64,000 nt of DNA, taken from NCBI RefSeq assembly GCF_000378385.1, contig NZ_KB899662.1, positions 311,728 through 375,727 on the forward strand, in the 5' to 3' direction. The position numbers and the translations under genes were made by a program. This document shows, in pieces, positions 9,001 to 16,222 of this stretch. The notes under the pieces are model-generated. The model searched no databases, was not told where the DNA came from, and saw nothing but the letters and a program-made list of their open reading frames with translations. The first letter of the stretch is position 1. Every line of letters starts with the position of its first letter. The stretch is from Paenibacillus daejeonensis DSM 15491. GTDB taxonomy: Bacteria > Bacillota > Bacilli > Paenibacillales > Paenibacillaceae.

Positions 9001-11525
9001 GCGCCCACCGGCTGCAGACGGTCATACCGGTCCAGAATATAGATTCGGGTATTGTCTACCGGCCCGCCGATTGGCAAGTTGGTCGCATGTTCGGTCAATT
9101 CACCGCTTGTTGTGACAATCGTATACTCGGTCGGACCATAATTGTTCACGAACCGGTAAGGGGTTTCACGGTACACCCGCAGCTTGTCGCCCCCGGTCGT
9201 GAGCAGCCGCAGACTGGTATTGTCCAGCTCCAGGAACAGTTCACAGAGCGGTGCGGGCAGGAACGCTGCCGTAATCTCATGCGTATGAAAAAAGTCATTC
9301 AGCGCATGGACGTCCGTCCGCACGTCGTCCGGCACCAAATGAAGCTCCGCCCCGAACAGCAGCGCGGAGAACGTCTCCCAGACCGAGACGTCGAAGCCGA
9401 AGCCGGTCAGTTGAGCCGCGCGGTCTGAGGGTCCCAGACCGAAGTCGCGGTGATGCCAATAAGCAAAGTTGACCAGAGATCGGTGCTCGGTCAGAACCCC
9501 TTTGGGGTTGCCGGTGGTACCGGAGGTGTAGATGATATAGGCGAGGCGCCGGTGCTCGGGGGTGTCCAAGACATTCCCCTCTTGTCCGCTCACCGCAGCC
9601 ATATTTGCATCCCCATCCGTCCGCCTGCTTGTGGCAAGGGTATCCAGGCCAGTGCCTTGCCATTCGTTTCCTGCCAGCCCATCTTCGCCAAAGGCTTGTC
9701 GTTCATTTCTCGCTAACTCGACTGCCGCCAGCGTCCCTGTCTCCAGCGGCCATTGCACTGTCGCCGAACCCCCTAGATCAGCGAGCCGCTCGCCATCCTC
9801 GGGCAGTCCGAGCAGCACAGCTGCTCCACTGTCCCGCAGCATGTAGCGGATCCGCTCGTCGGGATAAGCCGGATCGATCGGCAGAAAAGCCGCTCCGGCC
9901 TGAAGCGCAGCCAGTACACTAACGACCCGCAGACTGCATGGCGGGCACAGAATCGCGACGACGGCACCATCCGGCACCTCAGCCTGACCGGTATGCTGCG
10001 CAAGCAGCAGTGGTCGCAGCTGCCCGGCGAGCCTGTCCGACTCGGCTGCTAGCTCTCCGTACGTAAGACGGCCATCCGGCCCTGCGACCGCTGGCAGCTC
10101 CGGGGTACGACGTGTTTGCGCTGCAAATAAACTATGTACTGTAGATGTATCTGGATAAGCTTGGGGCTGCGGGTTGAAGGCGAGCAGTGCAGCTTGTTCC
10201 TCACTGCTTAGCAGCTGCAGATGCTTTACCGGCTCCCCAGCATGCGTGACCGCCTGCTCCAGCAGCGTCCTCAGATGACGTTCCATCCCTTGGATCGCAT
10301 AATCTGGATAGACCTTCGCATTGTAGCTCAGCTTGAACAACAGCTCCTCGCCAGGATAGATGGCAACCGTCAGCGGATAACCTGTCTGCTCGCGCGAGTC
10401 CATACCTGTTACTGCAAAAGCCGCCCCTGCGTTCCCCGCCCCCGTCAGCTCCTGCTCCATCGGGAAGTTCTCGAACACCACCAGATGATCAATGCGGATA
10501 CCCGTGCGCGCCTGGACCTCATAGAGCGGACTGAACGCATACTGCTGCGCATTCAGTGCCTCATCCTGCATGCGGCGCAGCAGCCCACCCAGCGATTCCT
10601 CTTCGCTGGAGGTTACGCGGCAGGGCACGGTATTGATAAAGAGACCCATCATGGACTCGATGCCGGGTACCTCCGGCGGGCGGCCCGAAACGACCGTACC
10701 GAACACGGCGTCGTCCGTATTCTGGTATCGCTGCAGCAGCACTCCCCACATCGTCTGGATCAGCGTACTGAGCGTCGCGCCGTGGTCCCTTGCGAGCACA
10801 CCCAGCTCACGAGACAACGAAGCTGGCAAGGTGAAGACCCGCTCCCGCAGCTCATAGGGCTGGCCTTCACCAGCCGGTGCGTACCCCGGCAAGCCGGGAG
10901 GCTGCTCTGCCCCTGCCAGCGCACCGGACCAGTAGGTGAGCGCTGCTTCCCGGTCCCTTTTGCCCAGCCATTCCAGATAACCCTCCAGCGGAACTGGGTC
11001 CGGCAGCACAGGCTCCTCCCCGCGCGTCAACGCCGCATACAGCTCCAGCAGTTCCCCGAACAAGGGCCCCAGACACCAGCCATCCATGAGCGCATGATGG
11101 AACGTGATAATCAACCGGTAATCGCCACTGCCCATGTTCACAAGGGCAAAACGGATCAGTTGATCCTTGGCTGGGTTGAAGCCTTGAACCAGGTCCGCCG
11201 CCAGCAGCTCAGAGAGCTGCAAATCGCGGTTCGGCTCCAACTCCGTGGACAGATCATGCTGCGCAAGCTTCCATCTCCTGCCTTTTAGCACCACCTGCAT
11301 GCCACGTTTCCCCGGCTTCTGGCTGAAGACCGTGCGCAGGCTGTCATGTCTGGCTACCAGACGGTTGATGGCCTGCTCCAGCTCGGCAGCCCGCACCTCC
11401 CCTTTTAGAGTAAGCGCACGCTGCTCGATATAGGCCGTCTGCTGACCTTCGCCCGCTTGCTGAAACAGCATTCCCTCCTGCAGCGGGGTCATCGGATAGA
11501 TCGTTTGAATGGCTATCTTGTCCAT
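1..11525 (-). CDS. Multimodular NRPS (C-A-T)x3-C-A..., 3' end beyond the window
   Basis: The frame is open from an ATG at 11525, preceded by AAGGAG, to the left edge, giving about 3841 residues with no stop. The domain order is C1 (HHALMDG near residue 142), A1 (core near 665-1000), T1 (Ser near 1042), C2 (HHVATDG near 1246), A2, T2 (Ser near 2136), C3 (HHIIGDA near 2321), A3, T3 (Ser near 3230), C4 (HHIISDG near 3437), then the start of A4. I read the A-domain specificity codes by alignment to GrsA: A1 DVWFTGNIVK (no family recalled), A2 DLTKIGEVGK (Asn-like) and A3 DAQDLGTVDK (close to the Gln code DAQDLGVVDK). No E domain lies between these modules, so L-residues are expected. It follows the half-C-A-T-E protein by 28 bp and probably acts after it. 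C3 has Ala in place of Gly in HHxxxDG, a mild change. The substrate calls are inferences from ten residues each. Confidence 0.93.
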   Translation of the reverse strand, partial: MDKIAIQTIYPMTPLQEGMLFQQAGEGQQTAYIEQRALTLKGEVRAAELEQAINRLVARHDSLRTVFSQKPGKRGMQVVLKGRRWKLAQHDLSTELEPNRDLQLSELLAADLVQGFNPAKDQLIRFALVNMGSGDYRLIITFHHALMDGWCLGPLFGELLELYAALTRGEEPVLPDPVPLEGYLEWLGKRDREAALTYWSGALAGAEQPPGLPGYAPAGEGQPYELRERVFTLPASLSRELGVLARDHGATLSTLIQTMWGVLLQRYQNTDDAVFGTVVSGRPPEVPGIESMMGLFINTVPCRVTSSEEESLGGLLRRMQDEALNAQQYAFSPLYEVQARTGIRIDHLVVFENFPMEQELTGAGNAGAAFAVTGMDSREQTGYPLTVAIYPGEELLFKLSYNAKVYPDYAIQGMERHLRTLLEQAVTHAGEPVKHLQLLSSEEQAALLAFNPQPQAYPDTSTVHSLFAAQTRRTPELPAVAGPDGRLTYGELAAESDRLAGQLRPLLLAQHTGQAEVPDGAVVAILCPPCSLRVVSVLAALQAGAAFLPIDPAYPDERIRYMLRDSGAAVLLGLPEDGERLADLGGSATVQWPLETGTLAAVELARNERQAFGEDGLAGNEWQGTGLDTLATSRRTDGDANMAAVSGQEGNVLDTPEHRRLAYIIYTSGTTGNPKGVLTEHRSLVNFAYWHHRDFGLGPSDRAAQLTGFGFDVSVWETFSALLFGAELHLVPDDVRTDVHALNDFFHTHEITAAFLPAPLCELFLELDNTSLRLLTTGGDKLRVYRETPYRFVNNYGPTEYTIVTTSGELTEHATNLPIGGPVDNTRIYILDRYDRLQPVGATGELCVAGDGLARGYLHLPEETTRRFTPDPLMDGERMYRTGDSAAWLPDGRIVFLGRRDQQVKIRGYRIETGEIESVLLRHPAIHKGAVVAWQDAGTPQLAAYYSSEAAEVPQPTEVREHLSLNLPDYMVPLHIIPLEHLPLTANGKLDRAGLPRPIVTGGEAQPETTTERRLAELWQTALDVQKVGIDDDFFALGGHSLHAMQLAAELRKSSDKEIGPAVLFRLPTIRALAAWLDGVTEDPQVSAKPMEAGDAKVEPVINGFSGTFPPLASAGERDVYPASSAQRRMVVLQQWEKRDTRYNMPQALMLEGGLDAGRLEQSLAALIQRHEPLRTVFDVAEGEVVQRVLTDAWEGLERLSPSADVDPAERMRRWIRPFDLSQGPLLRAALLQIEAERHLLLLDVHHVATDGLSMGLLLADLQALYENGTLPNLKLQYKDYAVWQQASLHHGELQRQLRYWVERLQGAEPLQLPVDRRRPVVQSFAGDSLVLHADAALTSRLQELAASQGCTLYMVLLAAYKTLLYRYGGQSDLTVGTPVSGRTHPETAAMQGLFVNTLALRSFPEGQRSFTDYLAEIRKLTLEGLEHQDVPFEALIETLEVARDASRHPLFDTMFAMQNTGLPEGRLGGVTMRACELPAAAARFDLTLFAEGGEQPGEPLRLELEFATALFDRETAGRMLAHYVRLLHAVAGNPNQALAQLPMLGEEEQQALMMQSRGPEHALPESAQLYPLLAEQAQRTPDAVAIEDATGRSMTYAELHEQAGQWAERLRLADIGRGARVALLAGRSIDTVIAILAVLRSGAAYVPLDPGYPAARLAYMLAHSQPALVLAERTAWRSLASAEPHVYQGLVWAWDEKSGHGHELEVISANLEGADQGSVSSHEGVVETPDDLAYVLYTSGSTGRPKGVMVTQRGLVNYARWAAEAYSDGRPATMPLFTSLSFDLTVTSLFVPLLTGGSIIVCEDEEDTGRLLQHIVASPKVTIMKATPAHLALLERLSELSATSLRRIIVGGEQLYAAPVERLLASWPGELEICNEYGPTEAVVGCTLFRVRAGTPLAGDDAVPIGVPIDNAVLYVLDEAGQPVPPLVQGELYIGGAGVAAGYLGAPELTEQRFVEDPYRPGYHMYRTGDLVRRLPSGDLSYIGRTDDQVKVRGYRIELGEIERALTAHPDIREAVAALRPADGENEGAEHQQVLAWYTSAAEQAIPPAEWRTLVAERLPVYMRPAHLIRVSEMPLTANGKLDKRALPSPERWSSAAAVDAPRTPLESQLSTLWREQLGKDAGREEDFFALGGHSLRAMLLTARIRETLGVELPLSELFRAPTIAAMAAWIERAERTVLEPLPSITEQLHYPVTPAQKRMYLLHSMEGGELAYNMPQALRLEGPLDHERLGAALAKLIDRHSLLRTSFVISKGEIVQQIAPQANVPLMKLDSRTSDNEQEALSTLADWIRPFDLAEAPLLRVGLLPLGETKHLLLIDMHHIIGDAITAQVLLSELAALYEGQSLPVPAVAYANYAVWQTTWLGSEAAERGRAYWRNQLGGELPVLELPTDRRRPAVQTFHGERLSFAVSKELTTRLNELARAHGATLFMTLLAAYKTLLSRYSGQEELAVGTPVAGRTHPQTTEMPGLFVNTLVLRTRPQASRSFTQFLHDVRQTAIEAYEHQDVPFEELVELLDVVRDPSRNPLFDTMFLMQQEEIRTASLGEAELSSIQLPYRVSSFDLTLSADETPQGLRFEWEYNTDLFDATTVQRLADHYMQLLQAVTDAPETQLGQLPIVSADEHRLLTIELAGHRQPSELAIAAPYTAESQPSSSEATSPASGHSWPPGVQSTLPQLFTQQAEATPDLLAVVCGTRRLTYHELLAESRRIAARLRAQGAGADTLIGLYTERSLETVTGIMGILMAGAAYVPIDPAFPAERVKYVLEDSGVRIVLTQVKLMTVLTEPDVGYEGMLLPLDSEELQWQGGSVETVLPAGEVADAQPSSLAYVIYTSGSTGLPKGVLIEQHSVINLVRHSWLNLYDGRKGLQMGMVASHIFDASVQQLFVALLTGSTLHVLTEEVKGNPVLWTNYLVDHGIQAIDGTPSYLNVMLQAGGPRSRELQLEYMLIGGEALTPAVIESIRQVSAGADFRISNTYGPTETCVDAAYYHVEEENRHVWNELPTIPLGYPSGGARLYILNAQNQPVPIGVAGELCIAGQGVARGYLNRPELTAERFVADPFVPGARMYRSGDLARWLPDGTVEYLGRLDDQIKLNGYRIELGEIESAVRTHPDIADAVVIVHRKASGDRQLAAYYTGEPQPAGTLRGWLRGQLPAYMVPQVYSHLERLPLAPSGKVDRRALPEPQEMSGSRAPQEGAALSALERRIARLWEQELGARVTGRSAHFFELGGHSLTALLLSGRMSRELGVEVSMQKLFEHPTLGAFADWLDEFPAAAASASKPVLTLADAREWYPATSAQQRMFVLHRIGGGDRAYNMPQAFLLTGELDHARLAGSLAELTKRHAILRTTFHLENDELIQRIADTATVELEKLQLAPYPLHGVQETESGVAGGLPDDEEFEGIAELIDAWVRPFELDRLPLMRSGLLQMDDRRHLLLLDLHHIISDGVTMAVLLDELIALYRGEELSLAELQYKDYALWQREWLRSEDYQAQERYWLETLSGELPELELPVDGPRPEVQNPEGGLVSFHTDEQTAEGLRRLAAKSGATLYMVLLAAYKTLLYRYTGHRDLIVGTPVSGRTLPEATAMPGLFVNTLALRSKPDGVETFADYVGQVREVVLAALRHQDYPFEELVDKLHPVRDTGRHPIFDTMFAMDDASFSGGQLTAARELGGLTLAGYPLPFAAAQFDLTVTASEADGGLTFELVYNRSLFRKSTARRLADQLSHLLAEVAAMPEQSLDEIEISPAAERERLLKTFQGEVVPRTATQLLHERFEAQVRLYPDRIAVTDGATQLTYAELDGQAEAAAAQLRQVGVAPEKTVGLLADRSVSMVVGLLAIWKAGGAYVP

Positions 11526-11553
11526 ATGGCTCTTTCTCTCCTTTTCGTGCCTA

Positions 11554-14500
11554 CTACTCCTCGATTTCGTCGATGAGCGATTGCAGATCGTCCAGCTCGC
11601 CCTCCGACAAATCCGCATGCTTGAAGTCCGACGGCGTATGCCGGGCTTGCTCCGTCCCTGCGCAGTGCTCCACCAGGCGTATCAGCTCTTGCCGATAGTG
11701 CTCTGCCAGTTCGCCGATGGCCTCCTCCTTGTATTGCGTCTGATTGTAGCCGAAGCACAGAACCAGCCGCCCATCTCGAATCTCGCCCTCAATATTGATC
11801 TTCACTGGCATTTCCATATTGTCACTAAGCGTCCGCCCCAGCTCCATCACACTCTTCGGATCACCGAGCTTCATCGCTTTCACCTGGAAGCGCTGGTCCT
11901 CCGCCTGACTCTCGAACTGACCAAGATAGTTGAAGTTCACCGGTGGATCGATCCCAATCCGGTAGCCTGTTTTATTCTCCTCAGGCGTCAAATAGCGCAA
12001 AATGCCATAGCCGATGCCACGCTCCGGGATACGCCGCAGCATTTCCTTGGTCGCGATAATCGCCTTCCCTGGATCATCCGTCCCTGCCGCTGACAGCGCC
12101 ACGGGAAACTGGGAGGTGAACCAGCCAATGGTCCGATTGATGTTGAATTGCTCAATGATGCTCTCCCGGCCATGCCCCTCGACATTAACCAGAATGCCGT
12201 CCAGCCCGCGCCACTGCTTGAACGCCTGGGCAAGTGCGGTGCAGAGCAAGTCGTTGATCTCCGTATGATAGGCTTCATGCACACCACCCAGCAATTGTTC
12301 TGTATAAGAAGGTGCCAGCTCCATATAGACGGCCCGAGCATCCTTGTAACGCGGCGTGTCCTCCGATTGCAAATCCGGCGCAAGCGCCGCGTAAGGCTGG
12401 GACTCCACCTCTTCCCAGTAAGGCAGCTGGCGCAGTAGCGCTTCCGATGTCGCATACGTCTGCAGCCGCTCCGCCCAATCGCGGTAAGCGTCGGTTTTGT
12501 CGGGAAACACCACAGGCTCGTCCTGCTCTGCTTGCCGGTACCCGCTCTCGAAATCCTCGAACAGAATACGCCAGGATATCCCGTCAATGACGAGATGATG
12601 AATGCAAATGACGAGATAATCGCCATGGCTCGCATGAACCAGGCCCAGCTTCACCAGCGGTCCCGTCTCCAGCTTCATCGAGGCCTGCAGCCGTTCGGCC
12701 AGTTGTGTAACCTCTGCCATGACTTCCTGCTCATCGGTCCCTGCAGAGCGAATCGTCTCCAGATCGAACCGCGCCGCATCCGGGCCTTCATTCATCTGCT
12801 GCATCGATCCGTCATCCCCTAGCCGGTAGGTCATGCGCAGCGCATCATGATGCTCGGCAATCCGGCCAAACACCTGACGGACCCTCTCCTCCTCCAGCCC
12901 CTCACGGGTATAGATGAGCGCGGCCTGATTGTGATGATGGAGGTCGGTCGCAAACTGTTCAAAAAACCACCGTTGCACCGGTGTCAATCCGGCTTCGCCA
13001 ACAACGGGTCCCTGATCGATGCTGCGCTTGCTCTCCTGAACCGCGCCTGCCATCCCGCGCACGGTCGGGTAGCGGAAGATATCCCGGATATCCAGCAGCA
13101 GCCGGTATTTTTGCAGCCGCGCCGCCACCTGGATGGCATGGATCGAATCCCCGCCAACATTGAAAAAGTGATCATCTGCACCGAAGTCAGGCAGTCCCAG
13201 CACCTCCGAGCAGACCTCGACCAGCCGCTGCTCCAGCTCGCTGAGCGGTCCATCCCCCGAACCAGTCGGCAGCGTGATCGCTGTTGCCGGATCCGGCAAG
13301 TTCTTGCGGTCGATCTTGCCATTGGGGGTGACAGGCATTTGCTCCAGCTGCACCACGAACTTGGGCACCATGAAGTGCGGCAAGGCTCGCCCAACATGCT
13401 GCTGAACATCCGTGGCAGACAACCGCTCGGTTGCTGTCAGGTAGGCACAGAGGTAATCCTCCGAGGCTTCGTCATGGCGGACGATAACTGCTGCCTCCTT
13501 CACGCCGGCATACTCGGCCAGTACGTGCTCGATCTCCTTCAGCTCGATGCGGAAGCCGCGCACCTTGACCTGATCGTCCATCCGTCCGGCATACTCGATT
13601 GTGCCGTCAGGCAGCCAGCGTCCGATATCGCCTGTCCGATACAGCCGCACGCCTGACATGGCCGCCAGATGATCCTCGCCGAATGCCAGCTTGGTGCGTT
13701 CTTCATCATGCAGATAGCCCCGGCCTACGGCCAAGCCGGAGACGCAGATCTCTCCCTTGACTCCTATCGGGCAGGGCTGCCGCTGCTCGTCCAGAATATA
13801 GATCGTCACATTGCGGATCGGGCGGCCGACCGGAATCTGCTGGGCATCCGGCATCCCCCGCAGCACATGCAGCGTGACATCATCAGAGGCTTCGGTCGGA
13901 CCGTAGGCATTGACCAGCGGGATCTCCGGAAATTGATGGAACCAGCGCCGCGCGAGCGCCGTCGTCAGCTTTTCGCCCGTCACACTGACCGTCTTCATCT
14001 TCGGCAGTCGAATCCGATTCAGCTCCGCCGTCTCCAGTAGAATCGACAGATAGGTCGGCACCGCCTGCAGCACCGTGATTTCACGGCTGACGAGCCGCTC
14101 CAGGAGCGCTTCGGGCTGCATGATCAGCTCATTCGGGAAAATATGCGTTTCGCCGCCTGCCGCCAGCGCTGTGACAAACTGCCACACCGAGATATCGAAG
14201 CATTGCGAAGCATTCTGCACGATCCTGCTAGTCTCGTCAATCGCCAGCTCCTCCATCATCGCCAGCATATGATTGAGCATGCCGACATGCTCCAACATGG
14301 CTCCCTTCGGCCTGCCCGTGGAGCCGGAGGTGTAAATGACATAACTAAGATCGTGGAGGTCGCGCTCCAGCTCTGGCGTATGGGATGGATAGCCATCACT
14401 CGCTCCGTCATCGATGCGCAGCGCCTCGCAAGGCTGCGGCACGGCTTGCAGGACACGAGACAACAGGTCGGTGCCTTCGGCAATCTCCCCGACGGTCAGA

Positions 14501-15651
14501 ACCAGTGAGGCACGCGAATCGCCCAGAATGGTCTGCAATCGCTCCTCCGGATAGTCTGGATCCAGCGGCACGTAGGCGCCCCCGGCTTTCCACACCGCAA
14601 GTATGCCGACGAGGAAAGCAATGGAGCGCGGACTGAGAATCGCTACAAGATCCTCCCGTCCTACGCCTTTCTCCCGCAGTAGATGTGCCAGTCGGCTACT
14701 GGCCTCGGCCAGCTCGCGGTAGGTCATGTGCGCTTCACCGCACACCACTGCCGTACGGTCCGGCGTCTGCGCAGCGTGGGTGTCCAGAAGCTCATGCAGG
14801 AAGCGGTAAGCATAAGGCTCATCCGCGCGGCCGTTGAAGCGCCGCAGCATCCGCTGCGTATCCTCTTCACTGAGCAGTCTGATCTCTGCCAGTGGACGGC
14901 TGGAATCTTCCAGCATCGCGCCAGCGAGCTTGCTCCAGTGGGCCGCGATCCGCGCCGCCGTCTCCTGGTCCAGGAAACGCTGGTTGTACCGCAGCTCGCC
15001 CTGGACCCCGCTGCCCTCCCGCCGGAAGCCAAAAAGCACTTCCCAGCTCTCGGACGGCAAGTCTTCAGCGGACTGGACCGAATCCAATACGACGGCCACT
15101 TCGCTCAACAGCCTCAGATCCGTGCTGCCTGTCAGCTCATCTGCCAAAACATCCATCGGATAGTTGGCATGAGCGCCGGCTTCCCGCACTCGTTCGCGAG
15201 TCTGCATAACCAGGGTTTTCAGGTGATCGGCAGCTTCCAGGTCGGACCGGAGGAACAGCACGGTGTTCATATACGAGCCGGATTGCGCCTGCCGATAGAT
15301 CGGCGTCTGCAGAATAATGTCCCGCAGGCCGCTGTACTTGGCTGTGAGCGCGGCAGTGATAGCAGCCAGCAGCACATGCAGCGCCGGATCGGACCCTTTG
15401 CTGACTGCTAGCAGCCGCTCGCCGATTGCTTCTGGCACAATCAACGGCTCCGTGGCCAACTCCCGACCGGCCCCTGACGCTTGCAGGTGGTCGTGCGGAA
15501 ATGCCGTGCGCGTCAACTCGCCTGATAGACGCTCCCGCCAGTAGGTCCTCTCTGTCTCGCGCTGGGCGGCCGCGATTTTCTTGCGTGTCCATTGGTCCTC
15601 CACAGCAGCTGTGCCACCACCGGACCGGTCCGTTTCATACGATTCCGTCAT
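11554..15651 (-). CDS. NRPS, partial C-A-T-E, D-residue-forming module
   Basis: The protein has 1365 residues, with an ATG start behind GGAGG. Residues ~30-270 match only the C-terminal lobe of a condensation domain: the NTVLFLRSDL and NYPMDVLADEL motifs are present, but there is no N-lobe and no HHxxxDG. An A domain follows (A3 motif near residue 436; core motifs FDISVWQF, NAYGPTE, YRTGD and NGKIDR), then a T domain (GGDS near 835) and an epimerization domain (HHLVIDGISW near 1017; NRTIGWFTSQFP). The specificity code reads DIWQSTADDK. The acidic pair at positions 330/331 would suit a basic or diamino acid such as Dab, but that is a tentative inference. The E domain implies a D-configured product. 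The preceding megaenzyme ends in an atypical full C domain, which may be the condensation partner. The following NRPS begins with a C domain that should accept the D-residue. Confidence 0.92.
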   Translation of the reverse strand: MTESYETDRSGGGTAAVEDQWTRKKIAAAQRETERTYWRERLSGELTRTAFPHDHLQASGAGRELATEPLIVPEAIGERLLAVSKGSDPALHVLLAAITAALTAKYSGLRDIILQTPIYRQAQSGSYMNTVLFLRSDLEAADHLKTLVMQTRERVREAGAHANYPMDVLADELTGSTDLRLLSEVAVVLDSVQSAEDLPSESWEVLFGFRREGSGVQGELRYNQRFLDQETAARIAAHWSKLAGAMLEDSSRPLAEIRLLSEEDTQRMLRRFNGRADEPYAYRFLHELLDTHAAQTPDRTAVVCGEAHMTYRELAEASSRLAHLLREKGVGREDLVAILSPRSIAFLVGILAVWKAGGAYVPLDPDYPEERLQTILGDSRASLVLTVGEIAEGTDLLSRVLQAVPQPCEALRIDDGASDGYPSHTPELERDLHDLSYVIYTSGSTGRPKGAMLEHVGMLNHMLAMMEELAIDETSRIVQNASQCFDISVWQFVTALAAGGETHIFPNELIMQPEALLERLVSREITVLQAVPTYLSILLETAELNRIRLPKMKTVSVTGEKLTTALARRWFHQFPEIPLVNAYGPTEASDDVTLHVLRGMPDAQQIPVGRPIRNVTIYILDEQRQPCPIGVKGEICVSGLAVGRGYLHDEERTKLAFGEDHLAAMSGVRLYRTGDIGRWLPDGTIEYAGRMDDQVKVRGFRIELKEIEHVLAEYAGVKEAAVIVRHDEASEDYLCAYLTATERLSATDVQQHVGRALPHFMVPKFVVQLEQMPVTPNGKIDRKNLPDPATAITLPTGSGDGPLSELEQRLVEVCSEVLGLPDFGADDHFFNVGGDSIHAIQVAARLQKYRLLLDIRDIFRYPTVRGMAGAVQESKRSIDQGPVVGEAGLTPVQRWFFEQFATDLHHHNQAALIYTREGLEEERVRQVFGRIAEHHDALRMTYRLGDDGSMQQMNEGPDAARFDLETIRSAGTDEQEVMAEVTQLAERLQASMKLETGPLVKLGLVHASHGDYLVICIHHLVIDGISWRILFEDFESGYRQAEQDEPVVFPDKTDAYRDWAERLQTYATSEALLRQLPYWEEVESQPYAALAPDLQSEDTPRYKDARAVYMELAPSYTEQLLGGVHEAYHTEINDLLCTALAQAFKQWRGLDGILVNVEGHGRESIIEQFNINRTIGWFTSQFPVALSAAGTDDPGKAIIATKEMLRRIPERGIGYGILRYLTPEENKTGYRIGIDPPVNFNYLGQFESQAEDQRFQVKAMKLGDPKSVMELGRTLSDNMEMPVKINIEGEIRDGRLVLCFGYNQTQYKEEAIGELAEHYRQELIRLVEHCAGTEQARHTPSDFKHADLSEGELDDLQSLIDEIEE

Positions 15652-15814
15652 CGCTATTCCTCCCTGTGTATCTGATGCAGCTACCTCGGCGTCTTGCCGT
15701 GCTGCACTGTATGTAATGCCGGGCCCTATCTGGGCCGGGCTTCTAGTCTATACTTATAAATCACCCGACTGCCCGCCACCTAAGCAGGTTACTCGGCTAG
15801 CAGAGCAAATAAGG

Positions 15815-15935
15815 GGCTTTTTCAGGCGCTGTTGAAAAAGGAGCCTACGGTCACGGATCTAGTCGCTTTCTTCTAGACAAGTGTTGACCAGATTCGATTC
15901 CGTGCCTCCCCGGCCTTTTCAAAAAGCGCATTTCC
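15815..15935. repeat. Dispersed intergenic element, copy A
   Basis: Its ends are imperfect inverted repeats (GGCGCTGTTGAAAAAGGAGCC on the left; the complement of GGCCTTTTCAAAAAGCGC on the right). Internally it shares GTTGACCAGATTCGATTCCG and an AGCCT-CGGT-CGGATC stretch with copies near 39.6 kb and 52.5 kb. It is short, codes for nothing, and lies between genes. Confidence 0.6.
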
Positions 15936-15960
15936 TCAGATACGAACATCTCAAGACAAT

Positions 15961-16132
15961 TTACCTCTGGTGGACGCGTTTCCCGGGGTACGCCGCGATT
16001 CAAGTAACAATTTACCCTTAGTTGGCGTGTTTCCCGGGGTGCGCCGCGTTTCAAGTAACTTTTTACCTCTGGTTGGTGCGTTTCCCGAGTTGCGCCGCCA
16101 TTCAAGTAACAATTTACCTCTGGTTGGCCCCG
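15961..16132. repeat. Tandem array, period 51 bp, about 3.4 units
   Basis: Units begin with TTACC at 15961, 16012, 16063 and 16114, so the spacing is exactly 51 bp. Each unit contains GCGTTTCCCGGG-like and TTCAAGTAAC segments, with a few substitutions between copies. Its sequence is unrelated to the arrays at 40.4 and 63.9 kb, but the period is the same. Confidence 0.85.
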
Positions 16133-16222
16133 CGACGCACCAACCAACTGCCATCTTTTGCAGTTATTTCGCACTGACCCGGCCATGCGACGCTATCCTA
16201 ACTTCCTCCGGCAACGTTAAAC

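Larger units (their letters stand above)
15652..16222. other. Intergenic region without a gene (571 bp)
   Basis: This gap separates two synthetase genes that otherwise look co-transcribed. It contains a dispersed repeat copy (about 15815-15935) and a four-unit array with a 51-bp period (15961-16132), described separately. A 111-codon reading frame across it on the minus strand only translates the repeat units and has no credible start, so I do not call a gene. I see no convincing intrinsic terminator. Confidence 0.7.

Noticed and set aside
15715..15745. Terminator-like GC-rich hairpin after the KS megaenzyme
   Set aside because: The arms (GCCGGGCCC and GGGCCGGGC) do not pair fully and no T-run follows on either strand.
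15851..16186. Small protein with repeats (111 codons, minus strand)
   Set aside because: It translates the 51-bp tandem array, lacks a ribosome-binding site and partly covers a dispersed element.
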